Assembly (NCBI RefSeq): GCF_018130695.1
Contig: NZ_JAFCJX010000014.1
Span: forward strand, 149,315 to 213,314
Length of the DNA: 64,000 nt
From: Bradyrhizobium jicamae
Lineage (GTDB): Bacteria; Pseudomonadota; Alphaproteobacteria; Rhizobiales; Xanthobacteraceae
Direction: 5' to 3'
Positions 9,386 through 18,852 of the stretch are shown piece by piece (the stretch's first letter is position 1; the number at the start of each line of letters is the position of its first letter). The notes under the pieces were generated by a model. It had not been told where the DNA came from and searched no databases. It was given only the letters and a program-made list of their open reading frames with translations. The position numbers were made by a program, and so were the translations under genes.

Positions 9386-9949
9386 ATGACTGTTCACATC
9401 CACCCGTCGGTCGACAGCGGCGTCAAGCAGGGCTCAGGCAGCTTTGCCGGCGGCACGCTGGTCTGCAAATGCTCCAGCCAGCCGGTCAAGGTCGGCATCA
9501 AGGGCGACGTCGCCCACAACCACGCCTGCGGCTGCACCAAGTGCTGGAAGCCGTCGGGGGCGACCTTCTCGGTCGTCGCCGTGGTGCCGCGCGAGAACGT
9601 CAGCGTGCTCGAGAACGGCGACAAGCTTGCAGTCGTCGACGCCGCCGCGGTGATCCAGCGCCACGCCTGCAAGGCCTGCGGCACGCATATGTATGGCCGC
9701 ATCGAGAACAAGGGGCATCCGTTCTACGGCCTCGACTTCATCCACCCCGAGCTGTTCCAGGAAGCCGGATCGGCCGCACCGCAGTTCGCGGCATTCGTCT
9801 CGTCGGTGATCGAGTCCGGCGTCAAGCCGGCTGACATGGCCGGCATCCGCTCGCGGCTGAAGGACCTCGGGCTCGAGCCCTATGATTGCCTGTCGCCGCC
9901 GCTGATGGATGCGATCGCCACCCACGTGGCGAAGTCCAAAGCGGCCTGA
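9386..9949 (+). CDS. gfa: S-(hydroxymethyl)glutathione synthase (Gfa)
   Basis: The 187-residue protein has the glutathione-dependent formaldehyde-activating fold with zinc cysteines in CKCSSQP, CGCTKCW and CKACGTH. It promotes formation of S-hydroxymethylglutathione, the substrate of the enzyme encoded just upstream, in the cytoplasm. An AGGAGG site precedes the ATG, and the gene is the last of the xoxF operon, 33 bases after adhC. A hairpin at 10050-10079 may end the transcript. Confidence 0.95.
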   Translation: MTVHIHPSVDSGVKQGSGSFAGGTLVCKCSSQPVKVGIKGDVAHNHACGCTKCWKPSGATFSVVAVVPRENVSVLENGDKLAVVDAAAVIQRHACKACGTHMYGRIENKGHPFYGLDFIHPELFQEAGSAAPQFAAFVSSVIESGVKPADMAGIRSRLKDLGLEPYDCLSPPLMDAIATHVAKSKAA

Positions 9950-10049
9950 TTGAGGGAGCCTGATCCAGGCTCCTGACGAAACTCCTCGCCGGTTTGGTGG
10001 CCCTTCCGGCGAGCGGGTGACTGCTAGTACCCCCGTGACGTTGAACCTT

Positions 10050-10079
10050 GCATGCCCCGTGGACGACCACAGGGCATGC
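10050..10079 (+). terminator. Hairpin with T-rich tail after gfa, containing the start codon of the next gene
   Basis: GCATGCCC and GTGG pair with CCAC and GGGCATGC around an ACGA loop, with one mismatch, and ATTTTATT follows. This would suit a terminator for the xoxF operon. The likely ATG of the next gene (10076), and an alternative one (10052), both lie within the stem, so the hairpin may also affect translation of that gene. Confidence 0.45.
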
Positions 10080-11026
10080 ATTTTATTGTCCGTCTCGCCC
10101 CCGTCATTCCCGCCATCCTGATCCTGTCGGCAGCCCACGCGGCGTCGCCGGAGGACAAATACATCGCCGCGCGCGATGCGGCGATCGCCAAGGTCGCCAA
10201 GCTCGGCAACGTCAAGAATGCCGGCGATGCTGCCGACAAGGCCGATGAAGCCGCGCGTGCGGACCTCAAGACACAGATGACGGCCCTGCTGGCCGAATCC
10301 CAGCGCGCCGGCTTCAGCCCGGCCGTGCTCAACCTGGATACGCTTTCGAAGGGCGACCAGGGCTTTGGTATGCTCGACGGCCTGCGCTTCGATGCGGCGA
10401 CCGGCCGGCACGGCGCCAAGATCGCCGAGCAGCGCGCCGACGGCAGTTTCGTCGAGCCGCAATCCCACATCATCGTGACCACCGAAGCCCTGTTCACCCG
10501 CTGGCTGCGCGGCCACAAGACCTGGTGGGACAAGGCTGAAAAGAACGTGCCGCAGCAGGTCGAGCAAGCCTTGAAGTTCGAAGGCCTCTACACCCAGGCG
10601 ATCTCGACCGACGCCGCCGTGACCAACTTCAACGAACTGCCGATTACGAAGCCCGCGTCGGCCAGCTACGCCTATGGCTTCCTCGCCGGCCGCAGCCAGG
10701 ATTTGACGCCCGATGCCGGCGACGAGGTGTTCGTCGCCGCGATTGCGGGCGGCAAGGTCTATATCGCCTATGGCGAGATCGAGCCGGTGAAGATTGCCGC
10801 CTGCAAGTCGATCATGGACGAGTACAACAAGAAGGCCGAAGAAGCGGGCGACAAGCTCAACCAGGGCAAGATCAGCAAGAAGCAGTACGAACAACTCGGC
10901 AATCTGCAGGAAAAGGGCGACGCGCTCTACAAGAGCTGCTTTGTCAAGCGCGCACCGCAGGAGCCGGCCTTTGCCGAGGCCACCAGGCAGGCCCAGGCGC
11001 TGCTGCAACAGGCGCTGGGGAAATAA
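10076..11026 (+). CDS. Exported protein of unknown function
   Basis: The protein has about 316 residues and begins with a clear signal peptide (hydrophobic core VIPAILILSA, cleavage near AHA-ASP), so it is periplasmic or secreted. The mature part is helical and rich in Lys, Ala and Glu. It has a coiled-coil-like stretch near residues 240-280 and a late Cys pair (AACKS and KSCF). I do not recognise the family. ATG 10076 gives a good signal peptide but a poor ribosome site. It follows the methanol operon in the same direction but probably sits in its own unit because of the hairpin between them. Confidence 0.75.
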   Translation: MHFIVRLAPVIPAILILSAAHAASPEDKYIAARDAAIAKVAKLGNVKNAGDAADKADEAARADLKTQMTALLAESQRAGFSPAVLNLDTLSKGDQGFGMLDGLRFDAATGRHGAKIAEQRADGSFVEPQSHIIVTTEALFTRWLRGHKTWWDKAEKNVPQQVEQALKFEGLYTQAISTDAAVTNFNELPITKPASASYAYGFLAGRSQDLTPDAGDEVFVAAIAGGKVYIAYGEIEPVKIAACKSIMDEYNKKAEEAGDKLNQGKISKKQYEQLGNLQEKGDALYKSCFVKRAPQEPAFAEATRQAQALLQQALGK

Positions 11027-11089
11027 CCCCGGTTTGATCGGTCATTCCTGATCCCGTACTCTCGTGGGCGTTGCCTACGGGAGGTCTCC

Positions 11090-12229
11090 ATGAGCGCCAT
11101 CAAGCCGTTCCGCATCGCCGTCGCCGACGACGTGCTGGAGGATCTTCGCGCGCGGCTGCGGCGGACGCGGTGGCCGGAGGCCGAGCTGGTCGACGACTGG
11201 AGCCAGGGTGCGCCGCTCGCCTGGATCAAGGACGTCTGCCGCACCTGGGCCGAGGACTACGACTGGCGCAAGCGCGAGGCGCAGCTCAACCGCTTCGCGC
11301 AGTACACGACCGAGATCGACGGTCTCGACATCCACTTCATCCACGTCCGCTCACAGCATCAGAATGCGATGCCGCTGATCATCACCCATGGCTGGCCCGG
11401 CTCCGTCGTCGAATTCCACAAGGTGATCGAGCCGCTGACCGATCCCGTGGCGCATGGCGGCAGCGCCGCGGATGCCTTCCATGTGGTGTGCCCTTCGCTA
11501 CCGGGCTTCGGCTTCTCGGCCAAGCCGGCCACGACAGGCTGGGGCATCGACCGCATTGCCAAGGCGTGGGCCGTGCTGATGGAGCGTCTCGGCTATTTTG
11601 GCTACGCCGCGCAAGGCGGCGACTGGGGCTCGGCGGTGACGACGGCGCTCGGCGCACAGGACGCCGCGCATTGCGCCGGCATCCACATCACGCTTGCGAT
11701 GGGATCGCGTCCCAATGTCGAGGACCAGCCGACGACGGAGGAGTCGCGCGCGCTCGACGGCATCAAATACTACGCCGATTGGGACTCCGGCTACTCCAAG
11801 CAGCAATCCACCCGCCCGCAGACGCTCGGCTATGGCCTGACGGACTCGCCGAGCGGACAGGCCGCCTGGATCCTGGAAAAATTCTGGGCCTGGACCGATT
11901 GCAACGGCCATCCCGAAAACGTCCTCACCCGTGACGAACTGCTCGACAACGTCATGCTCTATTGGGTAACGGCGACGGCCGCCTCATCGGCGCGGCTCTA
12001 TTGGGAGAGCTTTGGCCCGAAGAAACGCACCGCGCACAAGGTCACGGTGCCGACCGGCGTTGCGGTGTTCCCTAAGGAGATCGTCACGCCTGTGCGCAAA
12101 TGGATGGAGCCGAATTTTCCGAACATCCGCCATTGGCGCGAGATGCCAAAAGGCGGCCACTTCGCCGCATTCGAGCAGCCGGAATTGTATGTGCAGGAGG
12201 TGCGCGAGTTCTTCAGGACGTTGCGGTAG
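11090..12229 (+). CDS. Epoxide hydrolase, microsomal type (EHN plus alpha/beta hydrolase)
   Basis: The 379-residue protein starts with the epoxide hydrolase N-terminal domain (about residues 1-105, with the typical LRRTRWPE motif). An alpha/beta hydrolase core follows, with the oxyanion motif HGWPG, the nucleophile Asp in GGDWGS and the catalytic His in KGGHFAAFE. It opens epoxides to diols in the cytoplasm without cofactor. A GGGAGG site precedes the ATG. The substrate is unknown, and no obvious pathway partner is adjacent. Its stop codon directly abuts the stop of the convergent GNAT gene. Confidence 0.92.
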   Translation: MSAIKPFRIAVADDVLEDLRARLRRTRWPEAELVDDWSQGAPLAWIKDVCRTWAEDYDWRKREAQLNRFAQYTTEIDGLDIHFIHVRSQHQNAMPLIITHGWPGSVVEFHKVIEPLTDPVAHGGSAADAFHVVCPSLPGFGFSAKPATTGWGIDRIAKAWAVLMERLGYFGYAAQGGDWGSAVTTALGAQDAAHCAGIHITLAMGSRPNVEDQPTTEESRALDGIKYYADWDSGYSKQQSTRPQTLGYGLTDSPSGQAAWILEKFWAWTDCNGHPENVLTRDELLDNVMLYWVTATAASSARLYWESFGPKKRTAHKVTVPTGVAVFPKEIVTPVRKWMEPNFPNIRHWREMPKGGHFAAFEQPELYVQEVREFFRTLR

Positions 12230-12694
12230 CTACAACAACCCCCGATAAATCCCCGGCGCGGAATCCGCGATCGCCACCGCGCCGACGGCCTTCTCATAAA
12301 ACTCCGCAGGCCCGACGCCGCCGATGATGGCGTAGCCGAAGCCCTGATGCTTGATGTCCTCGAGACAGGCGAACAGCAGCGCCTTGCCGATGCCGCCCTT
12401 CTGCACCTTGGGATCGACGCCGGTCGGGCCGAAGAAGTTGCGGCAGGCGGCGTCGTAGCAGGCGAACCCCAGAATCTCCTTTTGTTTGACCGCAATGAAG
12501 CAGGACACCGGCTGGCGGCTGAACGCGACGTCGGTCTCGCTGGCCCAGGCTTCGCTGAAGGTCTGGCGCACCCAGGCTGTCACCTTGTGCTTTTCGGGCG
12601 CAAGCGCGCGGCGCATGGTGATGCCGGCCTGTTGCAACCGATCATAGGCGGGCCGGGAATCGGGCAGGGCGTAGAGTTTGACGAGCATGTCCAT
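12230..12694 (-). CDS. GNAT-family N-acetyltransferase
   Basis: The 154-residue protein shows the acetyl-CoA motif VDPKVQKGGIGKALL, matching the Q-x-x-G-x-G/A pattern of the family, with flanking beta strands (FACYDAAC, YAIIGGVG). The acceptor substrate is unknown. It is convergent with the epoxide hydrolase gene with no space between the two stops, so the two transcripts must overlap at their ends. Confidence 0.85.
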   Translation of the reverse strand: MDMLVKLYALPDSRPAYDRLQQAGITMRRALAPEKHKVTAWVRQTFSEAWASETDVAFSRQPVSCFIAVKQKEILGFACYDAACRNFFGPTGVDPKVQKGGIGKALLFACLEDIKHQGFGYAIIGGVGPAEFYEKAVGAVAIADSAPGIYRGLL

Positions 12695-12705
12695 CCCCGA
12701 AGCTT

Positions 12706-12786
12706 AGAGCATGATCCGGAAAAGTGTGAAGCGGTTTTCCCTCGCGACAAACGCGGAACGCGTTTGCGCGGAGATCATGCTCAAAC
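12706..12786. repeat. Dispersed palindromic repeat of the Rhizobiales GAGCATGATC type
   Basis: The ends GAGCATGATC (12707-12716) and GATCATGCTC (12772-12781) are perfect inverted copies. Inside are smaller pairs, GGAAAA with TTTTCC and a CGCG...ACGC / GCGT...CGCG pairing. I recognise this ending from many intergenic copies in Bradyrhizobium-like genomes. It lies between a GNAT gene and the sigma-54 regulator. Confidence 0.75.
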
Positions 12787-12902
12787 AAGGCGAGAACCGG
12801 CTTGGCGGGCAAACGGGCGGGCTGTGAAACCATCGCGTCTCTTGCTAGATAGAGCCGGGGCAGCTTCGCGTTTCGTTCTCTTTTGTCCCAAAGGCCATCC
12901 GC

Positions 12903-14340
<1,438 letters not shown>

Positions 14341-14348
<8 letters not shown>

Positions 14349-14394
14349 CTCTCGGTTGTCTCTCTCCTGAGACCCGACCTGTCTCGAATCTCGG
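14341..14394. promoter_or_regulatory. Candidate enhancer sites for the sigma-54 activator
   Basis: GTCTC-N6-GAGAC (14358-14373) forms an inverted repeat. A related pair of direct copies, CTGTCT followed by TCTCGG, flanks it at 14341-14355 and 14379-14394. The block lies about 90-140 bases before the -24 element, a usual distance for an upstream activator site. Part of it overlaps the 3' end of the regulator gene. Confidence 0.4.
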
Positions 14395-14481
14395 AAAGTT
14401 GACACGGCGTTTTCGACCGTCGGCTTCCGCTGTCACGCAAATTGCCGGCAATTCGAGCATTTTGCTCCATCTCGATGCATC

Positions 14482-14497
14482 TGGCGCGGACCTTGCT
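14482..14497 (+). promoter_or_regulatory. Sigma-54 (-24/-12) promoter
   Basis: TGGCGC-N5-TTGCT places GG and GC exactly ten bases apart, as the RpoN promoter consensus requires. It lies about 70 bases before the permease start and directly downstream of a sigma-54 activator gene. Confidence 0.7.
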
Positions 14498-14565
14498 CTC
14501 GTCAGAGGCAACGCATCGTCATGCGCAAGAACAAGCCGAAGAGAAAAGTCCCGGGAGAGAAACAG

Positions 14566-15975
14566 ATGAGCTTTCTGGTCGCGCTCGCCGCCCTCGTATT
14601 CCTGATGTTCGTCGCCTATCGCGGCTTCAGCGTCATCCTGTTTGCGCCGGTGGCCGCTCTTGGCGCCGTGCTGCTGACCGATCCCGGCGCGGTGCCGGCG
14701 GCCTTCACCGGCCTGTTCATGGACAAGATGGTCGGCTTCGCGAAGCTGTATTTCCCGGTGTTTTTGCTCGGCGCCGTCTTCGGCAAGGTGATCGAGCTGT
14801 CGGGCTTCTCCAAGTCGATCGTGGCGGCGGTGATCGGCCTGGTCGGCAGCCAGCGCGCGATGCTGGCGATCGTACTGGTCTGCGCCGTGCTGACCTATGG
14901 CGGCGTCTCGCTGTTCGTCGTGGTGTTCGCCGCCTATCCCTTCGCTGCCGAGATGTTCCGCGCCGGCAACATCCCGAAGCGCCTGATCCCCGGCACCATC
15001 GCGCTCGGCGCTTTCTCCTTCACGATGGACTCGCTGCCGTTCAGCCCGCAGATCCAGAACATCATCCCGACCACCTATTTCAAGACCACCAATGGCGCGG
15101 CGCCGATCCTCGGCACGATCGGCGCGGTCTTCATCTTCGTGCTCGGCCTGTCCTATCTCGAATGGCGCCGCCGTCAGGCCGTGGTTGCGGGCGAGGGCTA
15201 TGGCGAGGGCCACAGCAACGAGCCGCCGCCGGTCGACACCAAGGAGCTGGCGCCCGCCTTCATCGCCTTCCTGCCGCTGATCGTGGTGTTCCTGGTCAAT
15301 TTGCTGCTCGGCGGTTTTCCCGGCGTGTTCGGCGGCCTGATCGAGCGCGCCTATGGCACGAGCTACGACCTGACGCTCGCGCTCGACCATTCGATCACAA
15401 CGCCGATCGCCGGCATCAAGGCGATCTGGGCGGTCGAGGGCGCGCTGATCGCGGGCATCCTCACCGTGTTCGTCTTTGCTTTCCCCAAGCTGAAGAAGAC
15501 CTTTGCCGAAGGCAGCAAGGCCGCGGTCGGCGGCGCACTGCTGGCGGCGATGAACACGGCGTCCGAATACGGCTTTGGCGGCGTGATCGCAGCGCTCCCG
15601 GGCTTCATCGTGATCAAGGATGCGCTGAAGGCCATTCCCAATCCGCTGGTCAACGAGGCCATCACCGTCACCTCGCTCGCCGGCATCACCGGCTCGGCCT
15701 CCGGCGGCATGTCGATTGCGCTCGCCGCGATGGCGAAAGACTTCATTGCGCTGGCCGAGGCGGCCCATATTCCGCCGGAGGTGCTGCACCGCGTCGCGTC
15801 GATGGCGAGCGGCGGCATGGATACGCTGCCGCACAACGGCGCCGTCATCACCCTGCTCGCGGTGACCGGGCTGACGCACCGGGAGTCCTACAGGGACATC
15901 TTTGCGGTGACCTGCCTGAAGACGCTTGCGGTCTTCTTCGTGATCGCGGTCTACTACGTCACCGGACTGGTGTGA
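14566..15975 (+). CDS. GntP-family permease, probably for a hydroxy- or keto-acid
   Basis: The 469-residue protein is strongly hydrophobic with about twelve membrane segments and GntP-type loops (TYGGVSLFVVVFAAYPFA, TASEYGFGGVIAALPG, SGGMDTLPHNGAV). The ATG at 14566 is chosen because GGGAGAG lies seven bases before it; an in-frame ATG at 14521 lacks this. Members of this superfamily carry gluconate, 3-hydroxybutyrate or related acids by proton symport. Being next to a CoA-transferase suggests 3-hydroxybutyrate, acetoacetate or a short fatty acid, which remains an inference. Confidence 0.88.
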   Translation: MSFLVALAALVFLMFVAYRGFSVILFAPVAALGAVLLTDPGAVPAAFTGLFMDKMVGFAKLYFPVFLLGAVFGKVIELSGFSKSIVAAVIGLVGSQRAMLAIVLVCAVLTYGGVSLFVVVFAAYPFAAEMFRAGNIPKRLIPGTIALGAFSFTMDSLPFSPQIQNIIPTTYFKTTNGAAPILGTIGAVFIFVLGLSYLEWRRRQAVVAGEGYGEGHSNEPPPVDTKELAPAFIAFLPLIVVFLVNLLLGGFPGVFGGLIERAYGTSYDLTLALDHSITTPIAGIKAIWAVEGALIAGILTVFVFAFPKLKKTFAEGSKAAVGGALLAAMNTASEYGFGGVIAALPGFIVIKDALKAIPNPLVNEAITVTSLAGITGSASGGMSIALAAMAKDFIALAEAAHIPPEVLHRVASMASGGMDTLPHNGAVITLLAVTGLTHRESYRDIFAVTCLKTLAVFFVIAVYYVTGLV

Positions 15976-16051
15976 CCCGGAGCGTTCCAGGAAAAGGGGG
16001 CGCCGGTTCGCGTCAAGAAAACGCGTCGATAAAACAGCGGGAGGAAGGGCC

Positions 16052-18064
16052 ATGGTTCAGCATCCGGCGTTGCCCGATCTGCGCAGCTCGGAGAAGGGCA
16101 AGATCGTCACCGCGGCCGAAGCGGTGCGCCTGATCCGCGACGGCGATACGGTAGCGACCGGCGGCTTCGTCGGCATCGGTTTTGCCGAGGAGATCGCGCT
16201 GGCGCTGGAGGAGCTCTATCTCGCGAGCGAAACCGATGCGCCCTATCTGCAGGGCAAGCCGCGCAATCTGACGCTGGTCTATGCGGCAGGCCAGGGCGAC
16301 GGCAAGCATCGCGGCCTCAACCATTTCGCCCATGAAGGGCTGGTGAAGCGCGTGATCGGCGGCCATTGGGGGCTGGCGCCGAAGCTGCAGCAGCTGGCGA
16401 TCTCAAACCAGATCGAGGCCTACAATCTGCCGCAGGGCGTCATCACCCATCTGTTCCGCGACATCGCAGCAAGACGGCCCGGCCACATCTCGCAGGTCGG
16501 CATCGGCACCTTCGTCGATCCGCGCCACGGCGGCGGCAAGCTCAACGCCTGCACCACCGAGGACATGGTCGAGGTCGTCACGCTCGGCGGCCAGGAATGC
16601 CTGCTCTACAAGACGTTCGGCATCGATGTCGGCATCATCAGGGCGACCACCGGCGACGCCGAAGGCAATCTCACGATGGAGAAGGAGGCGCTGACCCTGG
16701 AAGCGCTGGCGATCGCGATGGCTGCGCATAATTCCGGCGGCATCGTCATCGCCCAGGTCGAGCGCGTCGCCGAAAGCGGCAGCCTCGATCCGCGCCAGGT
16801 CAAGGTGCCCGGCATCCTCGTCGACTGCGTCGTGGTGGCGAAGCCGGAGAACCACTGGCAGACGTTCGGCACGCAGTACAATCCGGCCTATTCCAGCGAG
16901 ATACGGCTGCGCGCCGGCGCGCTGCCGCCGATGCCGATGAGCGAGCGCAAGATCATCGCGCGGCGCGCCGCCTTCGAGCTGAAGGCCAACAGCGTCGTCA
17001 ATCTCGGCATCGGCATGCCCGAGGGCATCGCGGGCGTTGCGAACGAGGAGCGGATCATCGACCTGATCACGCTGACGGCCGAGCCCGGCGTGATCGGCGG
17101 CATTCCGGCGAGCGGGATCGATTTTGGTGCCGCGGTCAACACCCAGGCGGTGATCGACCAGCCCTATCAGTTCGATTTCTACGACGGCGGCGGCCTCGAC
17201 GCCGCCTTCCTCGGCCTGGCCCAGGTCGATCGCGTCGGCAATCTCAATGTCAGCAAGTTCGGCCCGAAGCTCGCCGGCGCCGGCGGCTTCATCAACATCA
17301 GCCAGAACGCCAAGGAGGTGGTGTTCGTCGGCACCTTCGGCGCCGGGCGCCAGCGCGTCGGCGTCACCGATGGCAGGCTGGTCATCACGGAAGAGGCGAG
17401 GGCACGCAAATTCGTCGAGACCGTGGAGCATGTCACGTTCTCCGGCGCGGTCGCAGCCAGGCGCGGCCAGCGCGTGCTCTATGTCACCGAGCGCTGCGTC
17501 TTCACGCTGCGGCCCGACGGGCTCGAACTGACGGAGGTTGCTCCCGGCATCGATATCGAACGCGACATCCTCGCGCTGATGGATTTCAAGCCGCTGATCC
17601 CGCGCGATCCGCTGCCGATGGATGGCCGGATCTTCCGCGACGGGCCGATGGATTTGCGCGAGGACCTGCTCGCCATTCCGCTCGAAAGGCGTTTCACCCT
17701 CGACGATCAGCAGAACCTGTTCTTCATCAATCTCGAACGCTTTGCGGTGCGCGGCCAGCCCGATATCGATGCGATCGCGAGCACGGTGGCGGACCGGCTC
17801 GGCGGCCTGGATCGACGCGTCTACGCGATCGTCAACTACGACAACTTCTCGATTCTTCCCGAATTGCTCGATGCGTATTCGGCGATGGTCCGCAGCCTGA
17901 CCGACCGCTTCTACTCCGGCGTCTCCCGCTACACCACGTCAGGCTTCCTGCGCATCAAGCTCGGCGAAGCCCTGGAGAAGCGCGGCCTCGCCGCCCACAT
18001 CTTCGAAAGCGCGGCCGATGCGCAGTCGGATTGGCGGAGTGTGGAGGAGGCAACACGATCGTAG
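16052..18064 (+). CDS. Fused acyl-CoA:acetate/3-ketoacid CoA-transferase with C-terminal extension
   Basis: The 670-residue protein joins both halves of a family I CoA-transferase: an alpha-like half (about residues 15-270, GDTVATGGFVGIGF) and a beta-like half (about 300-520, VVNLGIGMPEGIAGVANEE and EPGVIGG). It moves CoA between an acyl-CoA and a free acid. About 140 residues follow the usual end of such fused enzymes and match no domain I recognise. GGGAGGAA precedes the ATG. It lies 76 bases after the permease in the same sigma-54-controlled unit. Its TAG stop is contributed by a palindromic repeat that begins at 18061. Confidence 0.9.
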   Translation: MVQHPALPDLRSSEKGKIVTAAEAVRLIRDGDTVATGGFVGIGFAEEIALALEELYLASETDAPYLQGKPRNLTLVYAAGQGDGKHRGLNHFAHEGLVKRVIGGHWGLAPKLQQLAISNQIEAYNLPQGVITHLFRDIAARRPGHISQVGIGTFVDPRHGGGKLNACTTEDMVEVVTLGGQECLLYKTFGIDVGIIRATTGDAEGNLTMEKEALTLEALAIAMAAHNSGGIVIAQVERVAESGSLDPRQVKVPGILVDCVVVAKPENHWQTFGTQYNPAYSSEIRLRAGALPPMPMSERKIIARRAAFELKANSVVNLGIGMPEGIAGVANEERIIDLITLTAEPGVIGGIPASGIDFGAAVNTQAVIDQPYQFDFYDGGGLDAAFLGLAQVDRVGNLNVSKFGPKLAGAGGFINISQNAKEVVFVGTFGAGRQRVGVTDGRLVITEEARARKFVETVEHVTFSGAVAARRGQRVLYVTERCVFTLRPDGLELTEVAPGIDIERDILALMDFKPLIPRDPLPMDGRIFRDGPMDLREDLLAIPLERRFTLDDQQNLFFINLERFAVRGQPDIDAIASTVADRLGGLDRRVYAIVNYDNFSILPELLDAYSAMVRSLTDRFYSGVSRYTTSGFLRIKLGEALEKRGLAAHIFESAADAQSDWRSVEEATRS

Positions 18065-18142
18065 GGCGGATTAGCGAAGCGTAATCCGCCGTTCTTCGCA
18101 GCGACACGCGTCGGCGGATTACGCTTCGCTAATCCGCCCTAC
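18061..18142. repeat. Perfect 31-bp inverted repeat (REP/MITE-like palindrome)
   Basis: Positions 18061-18091 and 18112-18142 are exact inverted copies separated by 20 bases. Each arm holds the smaller palindrome GGATTAGCGAAGCGTAATCC. The left arm starts GTAGGGCGG, and its TAG is the stop codon of the preceding CoA-transferase gene. Elements of this type are common between genes in Bradyrhizobium and other proteobacteria. In RNA it would form a very stable hairpin. Confidence 0.85.
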
Positions 18143-18240
18143 GGTTTTCGCCGGGCTGCGGACCTGCGCCAAAAATCGAAATTTCTGAGCACGATCAAGG
18201 CGATTTGCCCTGTCCAGTCTCGCATGTAAAAATATTCTCC

Positions 18241-18655
18241 TTTTCAGAACACCAAATCAGCGGTATAACTCCGTCGTCTCACCCGACACGAGGGGCGCTC
18301 GCGAACGCCACGAACGTGGGTGCAGATGCGGTGGCCGCCGAGCGTGCGACAGGCGTATGCGCGCAAGGCGGATGGTGAAGTCGTGTGGGCCTGCCGCCCC
18401 GATGCAGGTGGCAAGTCCGTGAGAGGCCCAAAGCCGATTGCGGATGATGGTGGCACAAAAGCAGAGTCTCACCAGGGCGAGCACGTATAAGCCGTAAGAC
18501 CATCGCGCAGGGAAGGCCGGATGCCTCCGCCGAACCTGTATGCTCGTGTGCGCACTTTCTTTTGTGCACATTGCACGCGAGACCGCGGGTGCGGCGTGCA
18601 CCCGGCTTTCCCTGCGCCCTCGATTTCGAGAGAGGGCGAAACGAGATGAAAAACT
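18241..18655 (+). repeat. Bradyrhizobium-type dispersed structured element with promoter-like leader
   Basis: I recognise this sequence as a variant of a long intergenic element common in Bradyrhizobium and Rhodopseudomonas; I know no agreed name or function. It begins with AAATCAGCGGTATAAC, the same -10 context as the short RNA genes at 60.5 and 63.9 kb. Its distal part is strongly folded: GCGCAGGGAAGGCCGG (from about 18507) pairs with CCGGCTTTCCCTGCGC (from about 18602). Inside are the nested stems CTCGTGTGC with GCACGCGAG, and GGGTGC with GCACCC. Reading frames through it look non-coding. Confidence 0.6.
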
Positions 18656-18697
18656 CGGGCAAATCATGTCGCGAGAACGCGGACTTATATCTTCAGT

Positions 18698-18798
18698 GTC
18701 GTCGCCCGCGCATGCGGGCGATCCAGTACGCCGCGGCCCTTCGGCTCAAGCACAACCGTCTCTGGAATACTGGATCACCCGCATGCGCGGGTGATGAC
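18698..18798. repeat. Imperfect 31-bp inverted repeat
   Basis: The arms at 18698-18728 and 18768-18798 match in inverted orientation at 28 of 31 positions. Each is built on CCCGCGCATGCGGG followed by GATCCAGTA. This is another dispersed palindrome type, common in Bradyrhizobium intergenic DNA, and differs in sequence from the one at 18061. Confidence 0.75.
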
Positions 18799-18852
18799 AC
18801 CGTTAGGCTGTTTGACGATTGAATCCGAACAAACCCCTTCGCCCGGACGACA

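Noticed and set aside
5806..9403. Long - strand frames across the xoxF operon
   Set aside because: They are antisense to four certain genes and their translation has no recognisable domain.
18257..18822. Several short frames in the repeat block
   Set aside because: They fall inside the dispersed structured element and palindromes. Such elements generate spurious small proteins in Bradyrhizobium genomes.
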